Part shown: positions 18,094-27,692 of the stretch, piece by piece
Numbering within the stretch: position 1 is the stretch's first letter
Layout of the letters: each line of letters begins with the position of its first letter
Assembly: GCA_963786305.1 (NCBI GenBank)
Contig: CAWAYL010000003.1
Location: 1 to 64,000 of the forward strand
Origin: CAKZLS01 sp963786305
Lineage (GTDB): Bacteria; Pseudomonadota; Alphaproteobacteria; Rhodospirillales; Defluviicoccaceae
Direction: 5' to 3'
DNA: 64,000 nucleotides
Translations under genes and position numbers: made by a program
Notes under the pieces: model-generated
Seen by the model: only the letters and a program-made list of their open reading frames with translations
What the model was told of the DNA's origin: nothing
Databases searched by the model: none

Positions 18094-19036
18094 AGCGTCG
18101 GACGCTCATTCGGCTCTTTTGCAGGACCGCCCACGCCGGTATCGTCGGCTTGACGCTTGCATCTCCGGCGGTGAACGCGGCATCGGTGCGCGCGGCTTTT
18201 TCCAACGCCGTCAAACGGATCAACGCGACGGCGACATCGCCGCTTCCCGAGCGTATCTCGCCGATCTCCTTGCCTTCGAACACCACCGGCGTTCCAAGCG
18301 GTGGCAAAGGACCGTCCACGTCCACCGGCACCAGCCTTTTCTTGATCAGCGCCCGATACTTGGTCCGCGCGGTCAATTCCTGCCCGAGATAGCAGCCTTT
18401 CTCCCAGTCGACGCCATGCAGTTCGTCGAAACCGTTTTCCAGCAGGATTGCCCGTTCCGTTTCCATGTCGCGGCTGCCGTCCGGAAGACCCAGCCGGATG
18501 CGGCACCGGTCGTAGTCCGCCGCCCCGAGCGCCGCGAGGCCGGTGCCGGCCAGGGCGGTGGGCGCGCCGTCGCCGGGCACCATCAGGCGAACGCCCATGG
18601 CCGCGAGCCGCGGATCCAGGTAGGCCACGCCGCCCGCGAAGGGGACCGCCGCCCCCGCCGGCCCATCCGGCAAACCCACACTGTCGGCGACGCCGTCTCC
18701 GATCAACGCGGCGACGGCGAAATCATCCGTCCGGTCCGTCAGCGTCACTTTCGACCGAAGGCGGTACATGCCGAGCCTGCGTTTCAAATCGGCCAGCCGC
18801 TCCTTCTCGCAGTCGAGAAGCAGCGCGCCCCCCAACTCGACCAGAAAGAAATCGTGGAGATACTTGCCCTGCGGCGTCAGGAACGCCGCGTAAATTGCCG
18901 TGTCAGGGGCGATTTTACCGACATCGTTGGAAATCAGCCCCTGCAAGAACGCGCGGGCGTCCTCGCCCGCGACCTCGAGAACGCCGCGATCGTCTAGGTG
19001 AACATATCCTGTCTTCGTCATGAGCGGTTCCTGCAT
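18059..19036 (-). CDS. ygfZ: Folate-binding protein YgfZ (GcvT-like)
   Basis: A 325-residue folate-dependent protein for Fe-S cluster maintenance, related to the aminomethyltransferase GcvT. The family signature KGCYLGQELTARTKYR is present with its cysteine. The N-terminus VLEVAGEDARAFLQGLISND is typical. ATG at 19034-19036 follows GGGGGAAGG; an ATG at 19021 is the alternative. The last ~20 residues after PAWAVLQ are unusual and overlap rpmB, so the true stop may be slightly earlier in another frame. Confidence 0.88.
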   Translation of the reverse strand: MQEPLMTKTGYVHLDDRGVLEVAGEDARAFLQGLISNDVGKIAPDTAIYAAFLTPQGKYLHDFFLVELGGALLLDCEKERLADLKRRLGMYRLRSKVTLTDRTDDFAVAALIGDGVADSVGLPDGPAGAAVPFAGGVAYLDPRLAAMGVRLMVPGDGAPTALAGTGLAALGAADYDRCRIRLGLPDGSRDMETERAILLENGFDELHGVDWEKGCYLGQELTARTKYRALIKKRLVPVDVDGPLPPLGTPVVFEGKEIGEIRSGSGDVAVALIRLTALEKAARTDAAFTAGDASVKPTIPAWAVLQKSRMSVRRSRRLSLSGCAS

Positions 19037-19212
19037 TGCGCCTTCCCCCTATATGGCAAATCGACGGCCGGCCGGTCTAGCCCGGAGCGTGCCGAGAGGC
19101 CGATGTTTTCATGCTGACATTTTTGCGCTATCGGGCCAACGCCATTTCGCCGCCGCCCTTCTCAAGATAAGATCCCGTCGGACGCAACGACACCCGAAAG
19201 ACGGCGATCTCC

Positions 19213-20085
19213 ATGCAGTATTTAGTGACCGACGACGGCGAACGCATTTTCTACCGTGTCTCCGGCTCGGGACCGGAGCTGGTCATCCTTCACGAATGGA
19301 CGGCCAGTCACCGTATCTGGGAACCACTGATCAAGGTATTGCAGCAGCATTTCACCGTCTGCCGGTGGGATGCGCGCGGTCATGGCGGCCATTCCCCAAG
19401 AGGCTCCGAGGCGCCAACGATTTCGCGGATGGCCAAGGATCTGGCCCTGCTTCTCGATCACCTCGGCTGGAACCGGCCGCTTGTCGTTGGATCCTCCATG
19501 GGAGCGCTGACCCTGTGGGAGTTCATCCGCCACCATGGCTGCGGTCGGCTTTCGAAGATATGCGTGATCGATCAGTCACCCCGGCTGCGCACCGATGAGG
19601 GTTGGACTTTGGGCATCTATGGCGATTGGACGGATGAACGCGACGCCGCGTTCGTGGCAAGCCTCGAGACGGATTTCGCCGAAACCGTCATGAAATTAAT
19701 TGCCCATGGACACAATCGCCAGGCCCGGCGGAGCTACGAAACCGACGGACCGGGCATGAGGCGTTTGCGGGCCTATCTGTCGACCCTCGATCCCGGACCG
19801 CTGACGACCCTCTGGAAGAGCCTGACGGCGGCGGACCTCCGAACCGTGCTGCCGCGCATCACCGTACCCGCACTCCTGATCTACGGCTCGCAGAGCAATT
19901 ACTACGGTGTCGCGACGGGACAATACGTCCAACGCGCGATACCGCGGTCGGAACTCATCGTCTACGAGGGCGCCGATCACTCTCCCCACATTTGCCAGCC
20001 GCGGCGGTTCGTCGCCGACCTCCAGCGGTTCGCCGGCGAACCCTGCGAGGCGGATGCCGCGTCCGCGGATACAGCGGCCGTTTGA
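19213..20085 (+). CDS. Alpha/beta hydrolase
   Basis: A 290-residue alpha/beta hydrolase fold enzyme. The oxyanion region is in ELVILHEWTASHRIW, the nucleophile elbow is GSSMGAL (Ser near 95), the acidic residue probably lies in LLIYGSQSNYY, and the catalytic His is in YEGADHSPH. Similar proteins include 3-oxoadipate enol-lactonase-like and haloperoxidase-like enzymes; the substrate cannot be told. No signal peptide is seen, so it is cytoplasmic. Confidence 0.85.
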   Translation: MQYLVTDDGERIFYRVSGSGPELVILHEWTASHRIWEPLIKVLQQHFTVCRWDARGHGGHSPRGSEAPTISRMAKDLALLLDHLGWNRPLVVGSSMGALTLWEFIRHHGCGRLSKICVIDQSPRLRTDEGWTLGIYGDWTDERDAAFVASLETDFAETVMKLIAHGHNRQARRSYETDGPGMRRLRAYLSTLDPGPLTTLWKSLTAADLRTVLPRITVPALLIYGSQSNYYGVATGQYVQRAIPRSELIVYEGADHSPHICQPRRFVADLQRFAGEPCEADAASADTAAV

Positions 20086-20270
20086 GCCGGAATTCGCTTT
20101 CGGCGGAACGCCCGCGCCGACGGGGCGAAACCGTCAAAATGACCGCGACAATAAGCGACTGCGCCGGTGGAGACGCGCCGTTGCGATGGCGGAACGGTGC
20201 GCAGTGGCATTGGCATTTTCCGCGCTACTCGTCTATTATGACAGTCTGGTTATAGCGGAGGATATTAGCC

Positions 20271-20441
20271 ATGAGTCTCCACGAGAGAATTGAGGCGCTT
20301 AAAGCCAAGCACCACGCACTCGAAGTTGCGCTTGAAGAAGAACATAACCGACCGCATCCAGACGATTTCGAAATCATACGACTTAAAAAGCAAAAGCTCC
20401 AAATCAAGGACGAACTCGCTAATTTATCCGCCAGACAGTAG
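20271..20441 (+). CDS. YdcH family small protein (DUF465)
   Basis: A 56-residue protein reading MSLHERIEALKAKHHALEVA and ending KDELANLSARQ. This is the usual size and pattern of DUF465/YdcH proteins, two short helices with many Lys and Glu, seen widely in alphaproteobacteria. GGAGG sits 8 bases before the ATG (20258-20262). The function is unknown. It is followed by a short gap before the convergent acyl-CoA ligase gene. Confidence 0.85.
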   Translation: MSLHERIEALKAKHHALEVALEEEHNRPHPDDFEIIRLKKQKLQIKDELANLSARQ

Positions 20442-20590
20442 AGCCATGCAGGCGAAGTAATCTCCTCCGGATCGTCCGCCGGAGAGGCGCGGCCGTGGGC
20501 GGCCACCGCCGTCCAACGGCCGCCTGCGTCGCTCCTGCCGCGTTTATAAGGCCCGTTCGATCGACCGATTCCACTCGATCGACGATCGAT

Positions 20591-22240
20591 TCAGATGGCG
20601 GTCCGCGCTCTCTCGCGCAGCTTGAACTTCTGGACCTTTCCGATTGATGTTTTTGGGATTTCCCCGAACACGACCGCCGACGGGCATTTGTAATGCGCGA
20701 GATTGTCCCGGCAGAATGCGATGATCTCGTCGGCGGTAGGCGTCTCGGCGGCGGATTTCAGTTCGACGAAGGCGCAGGGCGTTTCTCCCCACTTCGGGTC
20801 GGGTTTGGCGACAACGGCCGCCAACAGAACCGCCGGATGGCGATGCAGCGTGTTCTCCACTTCGATCGACGAGATATTCTCGCCGCCGGATATGATGATA
20901 TCCTTGGAGCGATCCTTGAGCTGGAGGTAGCCGTCGGGGTGCATCACCCCGAGGTCACCGGAATGAAACCACCCGCCGGCGAACGCCGTCTCGGTGGCCT
21001 CCCTGCTTTTCAGGTATCCTTTCATCACGACATTGCCGCGAAACATCACTTCGCCCAGCGTCTCGCCATCGGCCGGCACCGGGTTCATCGTCTCGGAATC
21101 CATCACCGACAGGTCTTCAAGCACGTGATAGCGGACGCCCTGGCGCGCGTTCAGCGATGCTTGGCGGTCCGCCGGCAAGGCGTTCCATTCTTCCTGCCAC
21201 GAGCACACCACCGCCGGTCCATAGACCTCGGTGAGACCGTAGACGTGCGTCACCCTGAATCCCATCCGCTGCATGGCTTCCAGCGTCGAGGCCGGCGGCG
21301 GCGCGGCGGCGGTCATCACCTTGACCTCGTGATCGATGGAGCGGCGCTGGTTTTCCGGGGCATTGACCAGCATGCTCAAAACGATCGGCGCGCCGCAGAA
21401 ATGCGTCACCCTGTTTTCCGATAGGGCACCGTAGACGGCGTCGCCGGTGACCTGGCGCAGGCAGATGCTGGTTCCCGCGATCGCCGCCATGGTCCACGGG
21501 AAACACCATCCGTTGCAGTGGAACATGGGCAGGGTCCACAGGTAGACCGGATGATGGGCGAGATCCCAGGCGAGCACATTGCCGATGGCGAGCAGGTAGG
21601 CGCCGCGATGGTGATAAACGACGCCCTTGGGATCGCCGGTGGTGCCGGAGGTGTAGTTCAGGCTGATCGCCCGCCACTCATCCGACGGGGGCCGCCAATC
21701 AAAGGCCGGATCTCCGGTTGCGAGAAACGCCTCGTAGTCCATTTCCCCCAACGCCGCGCCGCGAATGCGTGCCTCGGGATCATCGATGTCGATGACGACG
21801 ATCTCGCGGTTGACCTGTTTCAGCGCCGGTTCGACGATGTCCGCGAACTCCCGGTCGGTGATCAGCACGCGGGCGCCACCGTGGTCGAGGCAGAACGCGA
21901 TCGTCGCGGCATCCGCCCGGGTATTGAGGGCATTCAGCACCGCGCCCGTCATCGGCACGCCGAAATGCGCTTCGTACAATTCGGGTGTGTTGGCCGCCAT
22001 GATCGCCACCGTATCGCCCTCGCCGACGCCGCGCGCGGCGAGCGCCGAGGCCAGCCGCCGGCACCGGGCGTAGGTCTCCGACCAGGTGAACCGGCGCGAC
22101 CCATGGACAACGGCGGGACGCCGAGGATGGACCCGGGCCGTCCGCTCGATGAATCCCAACGGCGTCAAGGGCGCGTAGTTGGCCGGGTTTTTATTCAGAT
22201 CGGTTTCGAAAGGGTTGACAGGTGGAGTGCTGGCGGTCAT
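20591..22240 (-). CDS. Acyl-CoA synthetase (AMP-forming, DmdB/AlkK-like)
   Basis: A 549-residue ANL-superfamily ligase from the ATG at 22238-22240 (MTASTPPVNPF); the open frame extends 35 codons further up. The AMP-binding P-loop is NYTSGTTGDPKG, the adenylate motif is VYGLTEVYGP, the hinge is GWFHSGDLGV and the C-terminal catalytic Lys lies in PKTSIGKVQKFKLRE. The FHCNGWCFPWTM block is shared with medium-chain and methylmercaptopropionate ligases. It is divergent from prpE, with a palindrome in the shared upstream region. The precise acyl substrate is not predictable. Confidence 0.9.
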   Translation of the reverse strand: MTASTPPVNPFETDLNKNPANYAPLTPLGFIERTARVHPRRPAVVHGSRRFTWSETYARCRRLASALAARGVGEGDTVAIMAANTPELYEAHFGVPMTGAVLNALNTRADAATIAFCLDHGGARVLITDREFADIVEPALKQVNREIVVIDIDDPEARIRGAALGEMDYEAFLATGDPAFDWRPPSDEWRAISLNYTSGTTGDPKGVVYHHRGAYLLAIGNVLAWDLAHHPVYLWTLPMFHCNGWCFPWTMAAIAGTSICLRQVTGDAVYGALSENRVTHFCGAPIVLSMLVNAPENQRRSIDHEVKVMTAAAPPPASTLEAMQRMGFRVTHVYGLTEVYGPAVVCSWQEEWNALPADRQASLNARQGVRYHVLEDLSVMDSETMNPVPADGETLGEVMFRGNVVMKGYLKSREATETAFAGGWFHSGDLGVMHPDGYLQLKDRSKDIIISGGENISSIEVENTLHRHPAVLLAAVVAKPDPKWGETPCAFVELKSAAETPTADEIIAFCRDNLAHYKCPSAVVFGEIPKTSIGKVQKFKLRERARTAI

Positions 22241-22339
22241 AGGGCGTTTACCGGTTTTCGTGGCATCTTGCCGTTGTCGCTGGTTCCCGTGACGGTCGCT
22301 GGTCGCCGCGAGAGAAGTGCAAGGTGCCATAATCGGGCT

Positions 22340-22364
22340 TTGCAAAAAATGCTATTTTGCAACA
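22340..22364. promoter_or_regulatory. TTGCAAAA palindrome, candidate operator
   Basis: TTGCAAAA (22341-22348) and TTTTGCAA (22356-22363) form a perfect inverted repeat with a seven-base spacer. It lies between the divergent acyl-CoA ligase and prpE starts. TTTGCAAA-type half-sites are known for ScfR/RamB-type short-chain acyl-CoA regulators (for example PccR in Rhodobacter, where from memory the spacer is four bases). Regulation of both genes by such a factor is inference. Confidence 0.45.
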
Positions 22365-22453
22365 AACTCCGGATCCCGCCACGGCGCGGGCCAACTCCGT
22401 CCGAAGGACATGAGGCGGAATAACATCTGTAACCAAGAATTAAGGGGAGGAAG

Positions 22454-24361
22454 ATGAGCGGTCCTTACCAACAAGCATACACCCGGTCGATCGAAGACCC
22501 GGAAGGTTTCTGGGGCGACGCCGCCGAGGAAATCGATTGGATAAAAAAATGGGACAAGGTTCTCGACGATTCCAATAAGCCGTTCTACCGGTGGTTCACC
22601 GGCGGTGTTGTCAACACCTGCTACAACGCCCTGGATCGCCACGTGGACGCCGGACATGGCGACCGTCTGGCGCTGATCTATGACAGCCCGGTCACCGGCA
22701 ACACGGTGCGCAAATACACCTTCAGCGAACTGCGCGACGAGGTCGCCAAGTTCGCCGGACTCCTCGCGGCCCAGGGCGTCGGCAAGGGCGACCGGGTCAT
22801 TGTCTACATGCCGATGGTGCCGGAAGCCGCGGTCGCCATGCTGGCGTGCGCCCGGATCGGCGCCGTGCACTCCGTCGTTTTCGGCGGCTTCGCCTCCAAC
22901 GAACTGGCGGTCCGGATCAACGACGCGAAACCCAAGGTCATCGTCTCGGCCTCCTGTGGTGTCGAAGGCGCCAAGGTGATCCCCTACAAGCCGCTGCTCG
23001 ACGGCGCCATCGAACTTTCGGACGCCAAACCCGACAAGACCATCATCCTGCAGCGGCCGCAGAGTCCCTGCGACCTCAAAGCGGGCTTCGATATCGACTG
23101 GCAGGAAGCGATGAAGACGGCCGAGCCCGCCGATTGCGTTCCGGTGGCGGCGACCGATCCGCTGTATATTCTCTACACCTCCGGCACCACGGGCGAGCCC
23201 AAGGGCGTCGTCCGCGACAACGGCGGCCATCTGGTCGCGCTGAACTGGACCATGAAGAACATCTACAACATGGATCCCGGCGAAGTGTTCTGGGCCGCGT
23301 CCGACGTCGGCTGGGTGGTCGGCCACTCCTACATCGTCTACGCACCGCTTATCAAAGGTTGCACCACGGTCTTCTACGAGGGCAAGCCCGTCGGCACCCC
23401 CGACGCCGGCGCGTTCTGGCGGGTCATCGCGGATCATGGCGTGAAGGCGCTGTTCACCGCGCCGACGGCGTTCCGCGCCATCAAACGGGAGGATCCCAAC
23501 GCCCAGTTGATGCAGAATTACGACCTCTCGAAGTTCGAGGCGCTGTTCCTGGCCGGCGAACGGACCGATCCGGATACCCTGGAATGGGCGATGAAGGCGC
23601 TCGACCGTCCGGTGATCGACCACTGGTGGCAGACCGAAACCGGCTGGTCCATCGCCGCCAACTGCATGGGGCTGGAAGTGCTCCCGGTCAAACCGGGTTC
23701 GCCGACGCGCCCGGCGCCCGGCTGGGACGTCAAGATCCTCGATGAAAACAGCGAAGAGATTCCGCGCGGCGACATCGGCGCCATATGCGTCAAGCTGCCG
23801 TTGCCGCCGGGCACCCTGCCGACGCTGTGGAACAACGACGAACGATATGTCAGCTCCTATCTGAGCGAATTTCCCGGCTACTACGCCACCGCCGACGCGG
23901 GCTACATGGACGACGACGACTACGTCTACATCATGGCGCGCACCGACGACGTCATCAACGTCGCCGGTCACCGTCTGTCCACCGGTGGCATGGAAGAGGT
24001 CCTGGCCAAGCATCCGGACGTCGCCGAATGCGCGGTGGTCGGTGTCGCCAATTCCTTCAAGGGGCAGCTTCCCGTCGGTTTCCTGGTGCTCAAGCTGGGT
24101 GTCACCAAGTCGGACGAGGAGATCGTCAAGGAAGTCGTGCAAATGGTCCGCGATCAGATCGGCGCCGTCGCCGCGTTCAAGACGGCCACCGTCGTCGACC
24201 GTCTGCCCAAGACCCGCTCGGGCAAGATCCTGCGCGGCACCATGCAGAAGATCGCCGACAACCAGGAATGGAAAATGCCGGCGACCATCGATGACCCCGC
24301 GATCCTCGACGAGATCCAGGGCGCCCTGGAGGGTATCGGCTACGCCAGCTCCCGCAAATAG
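22454..24361 (+). CDS. prpE: Propionate-CoA ligase / acetyl-CoA synthetase-like
   Basis: A 635-residue AMP-forming ligase that activates propionate (or related short acids) to the CoA ester. Blocks seen are the ACAS N-terminal domain (PEGFWGDAAEEIDW), ILYTSGTTGEPKGVVRDNGG, the adenylate site HWWQTETGWS, ARTDDVINVAGHRLSTGGME and the acetylation-sensitive Lys in KTRSGKILRGTM. The length is standard for PrpE/ACSS3. GGGGAGGAAG stands before the ATG. A strong terminator follows at 24385. The propionate assignment rests on family resemblance (WWQTETGW, RDNGGH); acetate remains possible. Confidence 0.9.
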   Translation: MSGPYQQAYTRSIEDPEGFWGDAAEEIDWIKKWDKVLDDSNKPFYRWFTGGVVNTCYNALDRHVDAGHGDRLALIYDSPVTGNTVRKYTFSELRDEVAKFAGLLAAQGVGKGDRVIVYMPMVPEAAVAMLACARIGAVHSVVFGGFASNELAVRINDAKPKVIVSASCGVEGAKVIPYKPLLDGAIELSDAKPDKTIILQRPQSPCDLKAGFDIDWQEAMKTAEPADCVPVAATDPLYILYTSGTTGEPKGVVRDNGGHLVALNWTMKNIYNMDPGEVFWAASDVGWVVGHSYIVYAPLIKGCTTVFYEGKPVGTPDAGAFWRVIADHGVKALFTAPTAFRAIKREDPNAQLMQNYDLSKFEALFLAGERTDPDTLEWAMKALDRPVIDHWWQTETGWSIAANCMGLEVLPVKPGSPTRPAPGWDVKILDENSEEIPRGDIGAICVKLPLPPGTLPTLWNNDERYVSSYLSEFPGYYATADAGYMDDDDYVYIMARTDDVINVAGHRLSTGGMEEVLAKHPDVAECAVVGVANSFKGQLPVGFLVLKLGVTKSDEEIVKEVVQMVRDQIGAVAAFKTATVVDRLPKTRSGKILRGTMQKIADNQEWKMPATIDDPAILDEIQGALEGIGYASSRK

Positions 24362-24384
24362 CGGGGAGGCGATATCGTAGACGG

Positions 24385-24424
24385 ACGGGCGCGGGGCTTC
24401 GGTTTCCGCGCCCGTTTTCTTTTT
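24385..24424 (+). terminator. Rho-independent terminator of prpE
   Basis: Stem ACGGGCGCGG (24385-24394) pairs with CCGCGCCCGT (24406-24415) around an 11-base loop with CTTCGG; a TTTCTTTTT tract follows. Confidence 0.9.
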
Positions 24425-24442
24425 GGGAAGGTCGTTCGCGCG

Positions 24443-25950
24443 ATGACGGTGAAGACGCTATTGGCCGACCTCGGCGTGGCCGCAACAGCCATTCAACACG
24501 GCGATCTGGCCGTGATGTCGCCCATCGACGGAGCGGAGATCGGCCGGGTCGACGCCCACCGTCCCGAGGAAGTAGACGCGGCCATCGCGCGGGCCGACGC
24601 GGCGTTTCTCGTGTGGCGCGCGGTGCCGGCGCCCCGGCGCGGCGAGTTGATCCGGCTTCTCGGGGCCGAGCTTCGCGCCCACAAGAAGGCGCTCGGCCGG
24701 CTGGTGTCCATCGAGACCGGCAAGATCCTCCAGGAGGCGCTCGGCGAGGTCCAGGAGATGATCGACATCTGCGACCTCGCCGTCGGCCTGTCCCGACAGC
24801 TTTACGGCCTGACCATCGCCTCGGAGCGGCCGGGCCACCGGCTGATGGAAACCTGGCATCCGTTGGGACCGACGGTGGTGATCACCGCCTTCAATTTTCC
24901 CGTCGCCGTGTGGGCGTGGAATTTCGCGCTCGCCGTGGTGTGCGGCAACCCCGTCATCTGGAAGCCGTCTGAGAAAACGCCGTTTACGGCGCTCGCCTGT
25001 CAGGCGCTGTTCCGCCGGGCATGCGGGCACTTCGGCGACGATGCCCCGGACGGTTTGCTCGCGGTCGTGATCGGCGGGCGCGATGCCGGGCGCCGGCTCG
25101 CCGGCGATCCGCGCGCCCGGCTCGTTAGCGCCACGGGCAGCTGCGCCATGGGCCGCGACCTGGCCCCTCTGGTCGCCGCCCGCTTCGGTCGCACCTTGCT
25201 GGAACTCGGCGGCAACAACGCCATGGTCGTCGCCCCGTCGGCCAGCCTGGATCTCGCCGTGCGGGCCATCGTGTTCGCGGCGGTGGGAACGGCGGGCCAG
25301 CGGTGCACGAGCCTGCGGCGTCTCATCGTTCACGACAGCGTTTACGATGCCTTGCTGGAGGCGCTGAAGCGGCCTATGCATCGATCCGGATCGGCGATCC
25401 ACTTGATGCGCGCACGCTTGTGGGGCCGCTGATCGACGGCGCTTCCCATGAGCGGATGCAAGCGGCCTTGGCGTCGGCGGCGGCCGAGGGCGGGCGCGTG
25501 TTCGGCGGCCAGCGGACGCTCGAGGATACGTACCCCAGGGCATTCTACGTGAAGCCCGCGATCGTCGAGATGCCGGCGCAGACCGACATCGTCCGCGCCG
25601 AGACGTTCGCGCCGATCCTCTATGCCATGCGCTACGCGGAGCTTTCCGACGCGATCCACTTGCACAACGACGTGCCGCAGGGTCTGGCATCGAGCATCCT
25701 GACCAACGACCTTCGCGAGGCGGAGCGGTTCCTCGGTCCGGACGGCAGCGACTGCGGCATCGCCAACGTTAACATCGGGCCGTCGGGGGCCGAGATCGGC
25801 GGTGCGTTCGGCGGCGAAAAGGAAACCGGCGGCGGCCGGGAATCCGGCACCGACGCCTGGAAAACCTACATGCGCCGCGCCACCAATACCGTCAACTATT
25901 CCCGCGACCTGCCGCTCGCCCAGGGAATCGTCTTCGACCCCACCTCCTGA
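24443..25950 (+). CDS. Aldehyde dehydrogenase, ALDH7 type (one frameshift)
   Basis: An NAD-dependent aldehyde dehydrogenase resembling alpha-aminoadipic semialdehyde dehydrogenase (ALDH7/AmaB). Blocks are NFPVAVWAWNFALAVVCGNP, the Glu region TLLELGGNNAM and the catalytic Cys in GTAGQRCTSLRR. After EALK the frame changes near 25370: one G seems missing (AAG GCG GCC read as AAG CGG CC). Downstream AAYASIRIGDPLDARTLVGP, ETFAPILY and GAFGGEKETGGGRESGTDAW restore the family pattern to the stop at 25948-25950. Corrected length is about 502 residues, normal for the family. Probably a sequencing indel. Confidence 0.85.
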
Positions 25951-25984
25951 TGATACCGCCTGACGGTGCCGCGCCGCGCTGGCA

Positions 25985-26527
25985 TTACGCTCCGTGGACC
26001 GTGCCGGCGCGGGCGCGCGCGAGATCGACTTCCTTCTCCAGCTCTATCTCGGTGCAGAGGCCGAGGCTCGCCGGGTTGCGCGGCTTGATGTTCGGCGCGT
26101 TCCAGTGGGTTTTTCCGCGAACCTTGTCGATGGTCGGCTTGGTGGTTCCCACCAGTTTGCAGACCTGCGCGTCCGACAGTTCCGGATAGTTCTTCAGCAA
26201 CCAGGCAATGGCGTCCGGCCGGTCCTGGCGCTTGGACACCGGCGTATACCGCGCCCCCTTGGGACGCGCTTCCGGCGTCGGTATGCGCTTGGCGGCGGGC
26301 CGCAGTCTCTGCGCCGGATCGCCGACGCAGCGGTCGATCTCTTCGTGCGTCAGTTCGCCCGCGGTTATCGGGTCCCGGCCCTGGATTCCGATGGCCACTT
26401 CGCCGTCGGCGATCGCCTGAATCTCCAAGGCATGCATGCCGCAAAAGTCGGCGACCTGATCGAAGGTGAGCGCCGTATTCTCTACCAACCACACTGCCGT
26501 CGCTTTGGGCATGATGGGCTGTGTCAT
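25985..26527 (-). CDS. trcR: Cell cycle transcriptional regulator TrcR (DUF1013)
   Basis: A 180-residue DUF1013 protein, an alphaproteobacteria-restricted family named TrcR after the Caulobacter regulator. It opens MTQPIMPKATAVWLVENTAL and has the highly conserved AIAWLLKNYPELSDAQVCKL and GTTKPTIDKVRGKTHWN, the latter in an HTH-like region, followed by RNPASLGLC. It is the clearest single taxonomic marker in the window. Inverted repeats upstream at 26586-26599 and 26613-26632 might be regulatory. Confidence 0.93.
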   Translation of the reverse strand: MTQPIMPKATAVWLVENTALTFDQVADFCGMHALEIQAIADGEVAIGIQGRDPITAGELTHEEIDRCVGDPAQRLRPAAKRIPTPEARPKGARYTPVSKRQDRPDAIAWLLKNYPELSDAQVCKLVGTTKPTIDKVRGKTHWNAPNIKPRNPASLGLCTEIELEKEVDLARARAGTVHGA

Positions 26528-26585
26528 CGTTTTCTACCTCGCGGCCAATAACGAAAGAAAGCCCGTCCTCATCCGGACAGAGCTC

Positions 26586-26632
26586 AACAGAACGCTGTTT
26601 GAAGGAAAACCTAAGGTTTAAATTACTACCTT
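26586..26632. promoter_or_regulatory. Two small inverted repeats upstream of trcR
   Basis: AACAG-AACG-CTGTT (26586-26599) and AAGGT-N10-ACCTT (26613-26632, containing TTTAAATTA) lie in the intergenic region before the trcR start. They could be protein-binding sites; no known motif was matched. Confidence 0.3.
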
Positions 26633-26645
26633 GAGCCGACCCGGG

Positions 26646-27656
26646 TCAAATATCCGCGACCACCAGCATGATCTTACCGACGTGTTCGGCGGCGTCCATC
26701 ATCCGGTGTCCCTCGTCCGCTTGCGCGAGCGGCAGGCGGGCATGGACCACCGGGGCGATCTTTCCGGCCTCGATCAGCGGCCACACATGTTCCAATAGAG
26801 CCCCCGCGATCTCGGCTTTTCGGTCCACCGACTGTATCCGCAGCGTCGACCCGGTGAGTGTCAATCGCTTCAGCATAATCGGCATCAGGTCGATTTCAAC
26901 CTTGCTTCCCTTGCGGAAGGCAATGTTGACCAGCCGTCCGTCGCGGGCGAGGCAGGCGATGTTGCGCGCCACGTAGTCGCCGCCGACGATATCGAGAATC
27001 ACGTCGACCCCCTTCTTGCCGGTCAGCTCCTTGATCACCGCCACGAAATCCTCGGTGGCGTAGTCGATGGCCCGTTCGGCGCCGAGCCGTTGGCAGATGG
27101 AACACTTGTCGGCGTCGCCCTCGGTGGCGAATACCCGGGCGCCGAGCGCGCTCGCCACCTGGATGGCGGTGGTGCCGATACCGCCGCCGCCGCCGTGGAC
27201 CAGCAGGCTCTCGCCCGCTTGAAGGTGGGCCCGCTCGAAAACGTTGGTCCACACCGTGAAGAACGTTTCCGGCAGCGCCGCCGCTTCGACCGGATCGAGC
27301 CCCTTGGGTATGGGCAGGCATTGCGGCGCCGGCGCCACGCAGTACTCGGCGTACCCGCCGCCCGCCGTCAAGGCGCAGACCGCATCTCCCGTCTTCCATC
27401 GCTCGACGCCCTCGCCGAGCGCCACCACGGTGCCCGCGACCTCGAGGCCGGGAATGTCGGTCGCCCCCGGCGGCGCCGGATAGAGGCCCTGGCGCTGATA
27501 GATATCCGGGCCGTTGATCCCCGCCGCCGCCACCCGCAGCAACACTTCGCCGGGACCGGGCTCGGGAACCGGCCGGGTGGTGGGTTTCAGAACGTCGGGA
27601 CCACCGGCTTCGGTGATTTCGATGCAGGTCATGCTCTCGGGCAGCGTATCGGTCAT
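26646..27656 (-). CDS. NAD(P)H-quinone oxidoreductase (zinc-free MDR, PIG3-like)
   Basis: A 336-residue medium-chain dehydrogenase/reductase of the quinone oxidoreductase type, closest in pattern to TP53I3/PIG3. The N-terminal GroES-like part has GINGPDIYQRQGLYPAPPGA; the Rossmann NADPH motif is SLLVHGGGGGIGTTAIQVAS. Zinc-binding residues of alcohol dehydrogenases are absent. The ribosome site (ACGGAG) is close to the ATG, and a MITE begins 37 bases upstream, so its promoter lies within or beyond that element. Confidence 0.9.
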   Translation of the reverse strand: MTDTLPESMTCIEITEAGGPDVLKPTTRPVPEPGPGEVLLRVAAAGINGPDIYQRQGLYPAPPGATDIPGLEVAGTVVALGEGVERWKTGDAVCALTAGGGYAEYCVAPAPQCLPIPKGLDPVEAAALPETFFTVWTNVFERAHLQAGESLLVHGGGGGIGTTAIQVASALGARVFATEGDADKCSICQRLGAERAIDYATEDFVAVIKELTGKKGVDVILDIVGGDYVARNIACLARDGRLVNIAFRKGSKVEIDLMPIMLKRLTLTGSTLRIQSVDRKAEIAGALLEHVWPLIEAGKIAPVVHARLPLAQADEGHRMMDAAEHVGKIMLVVADI

Positions 27657-27692
27657 TCTTGACTCCGTCTTTTTCCATTCGATATTCGGGTC

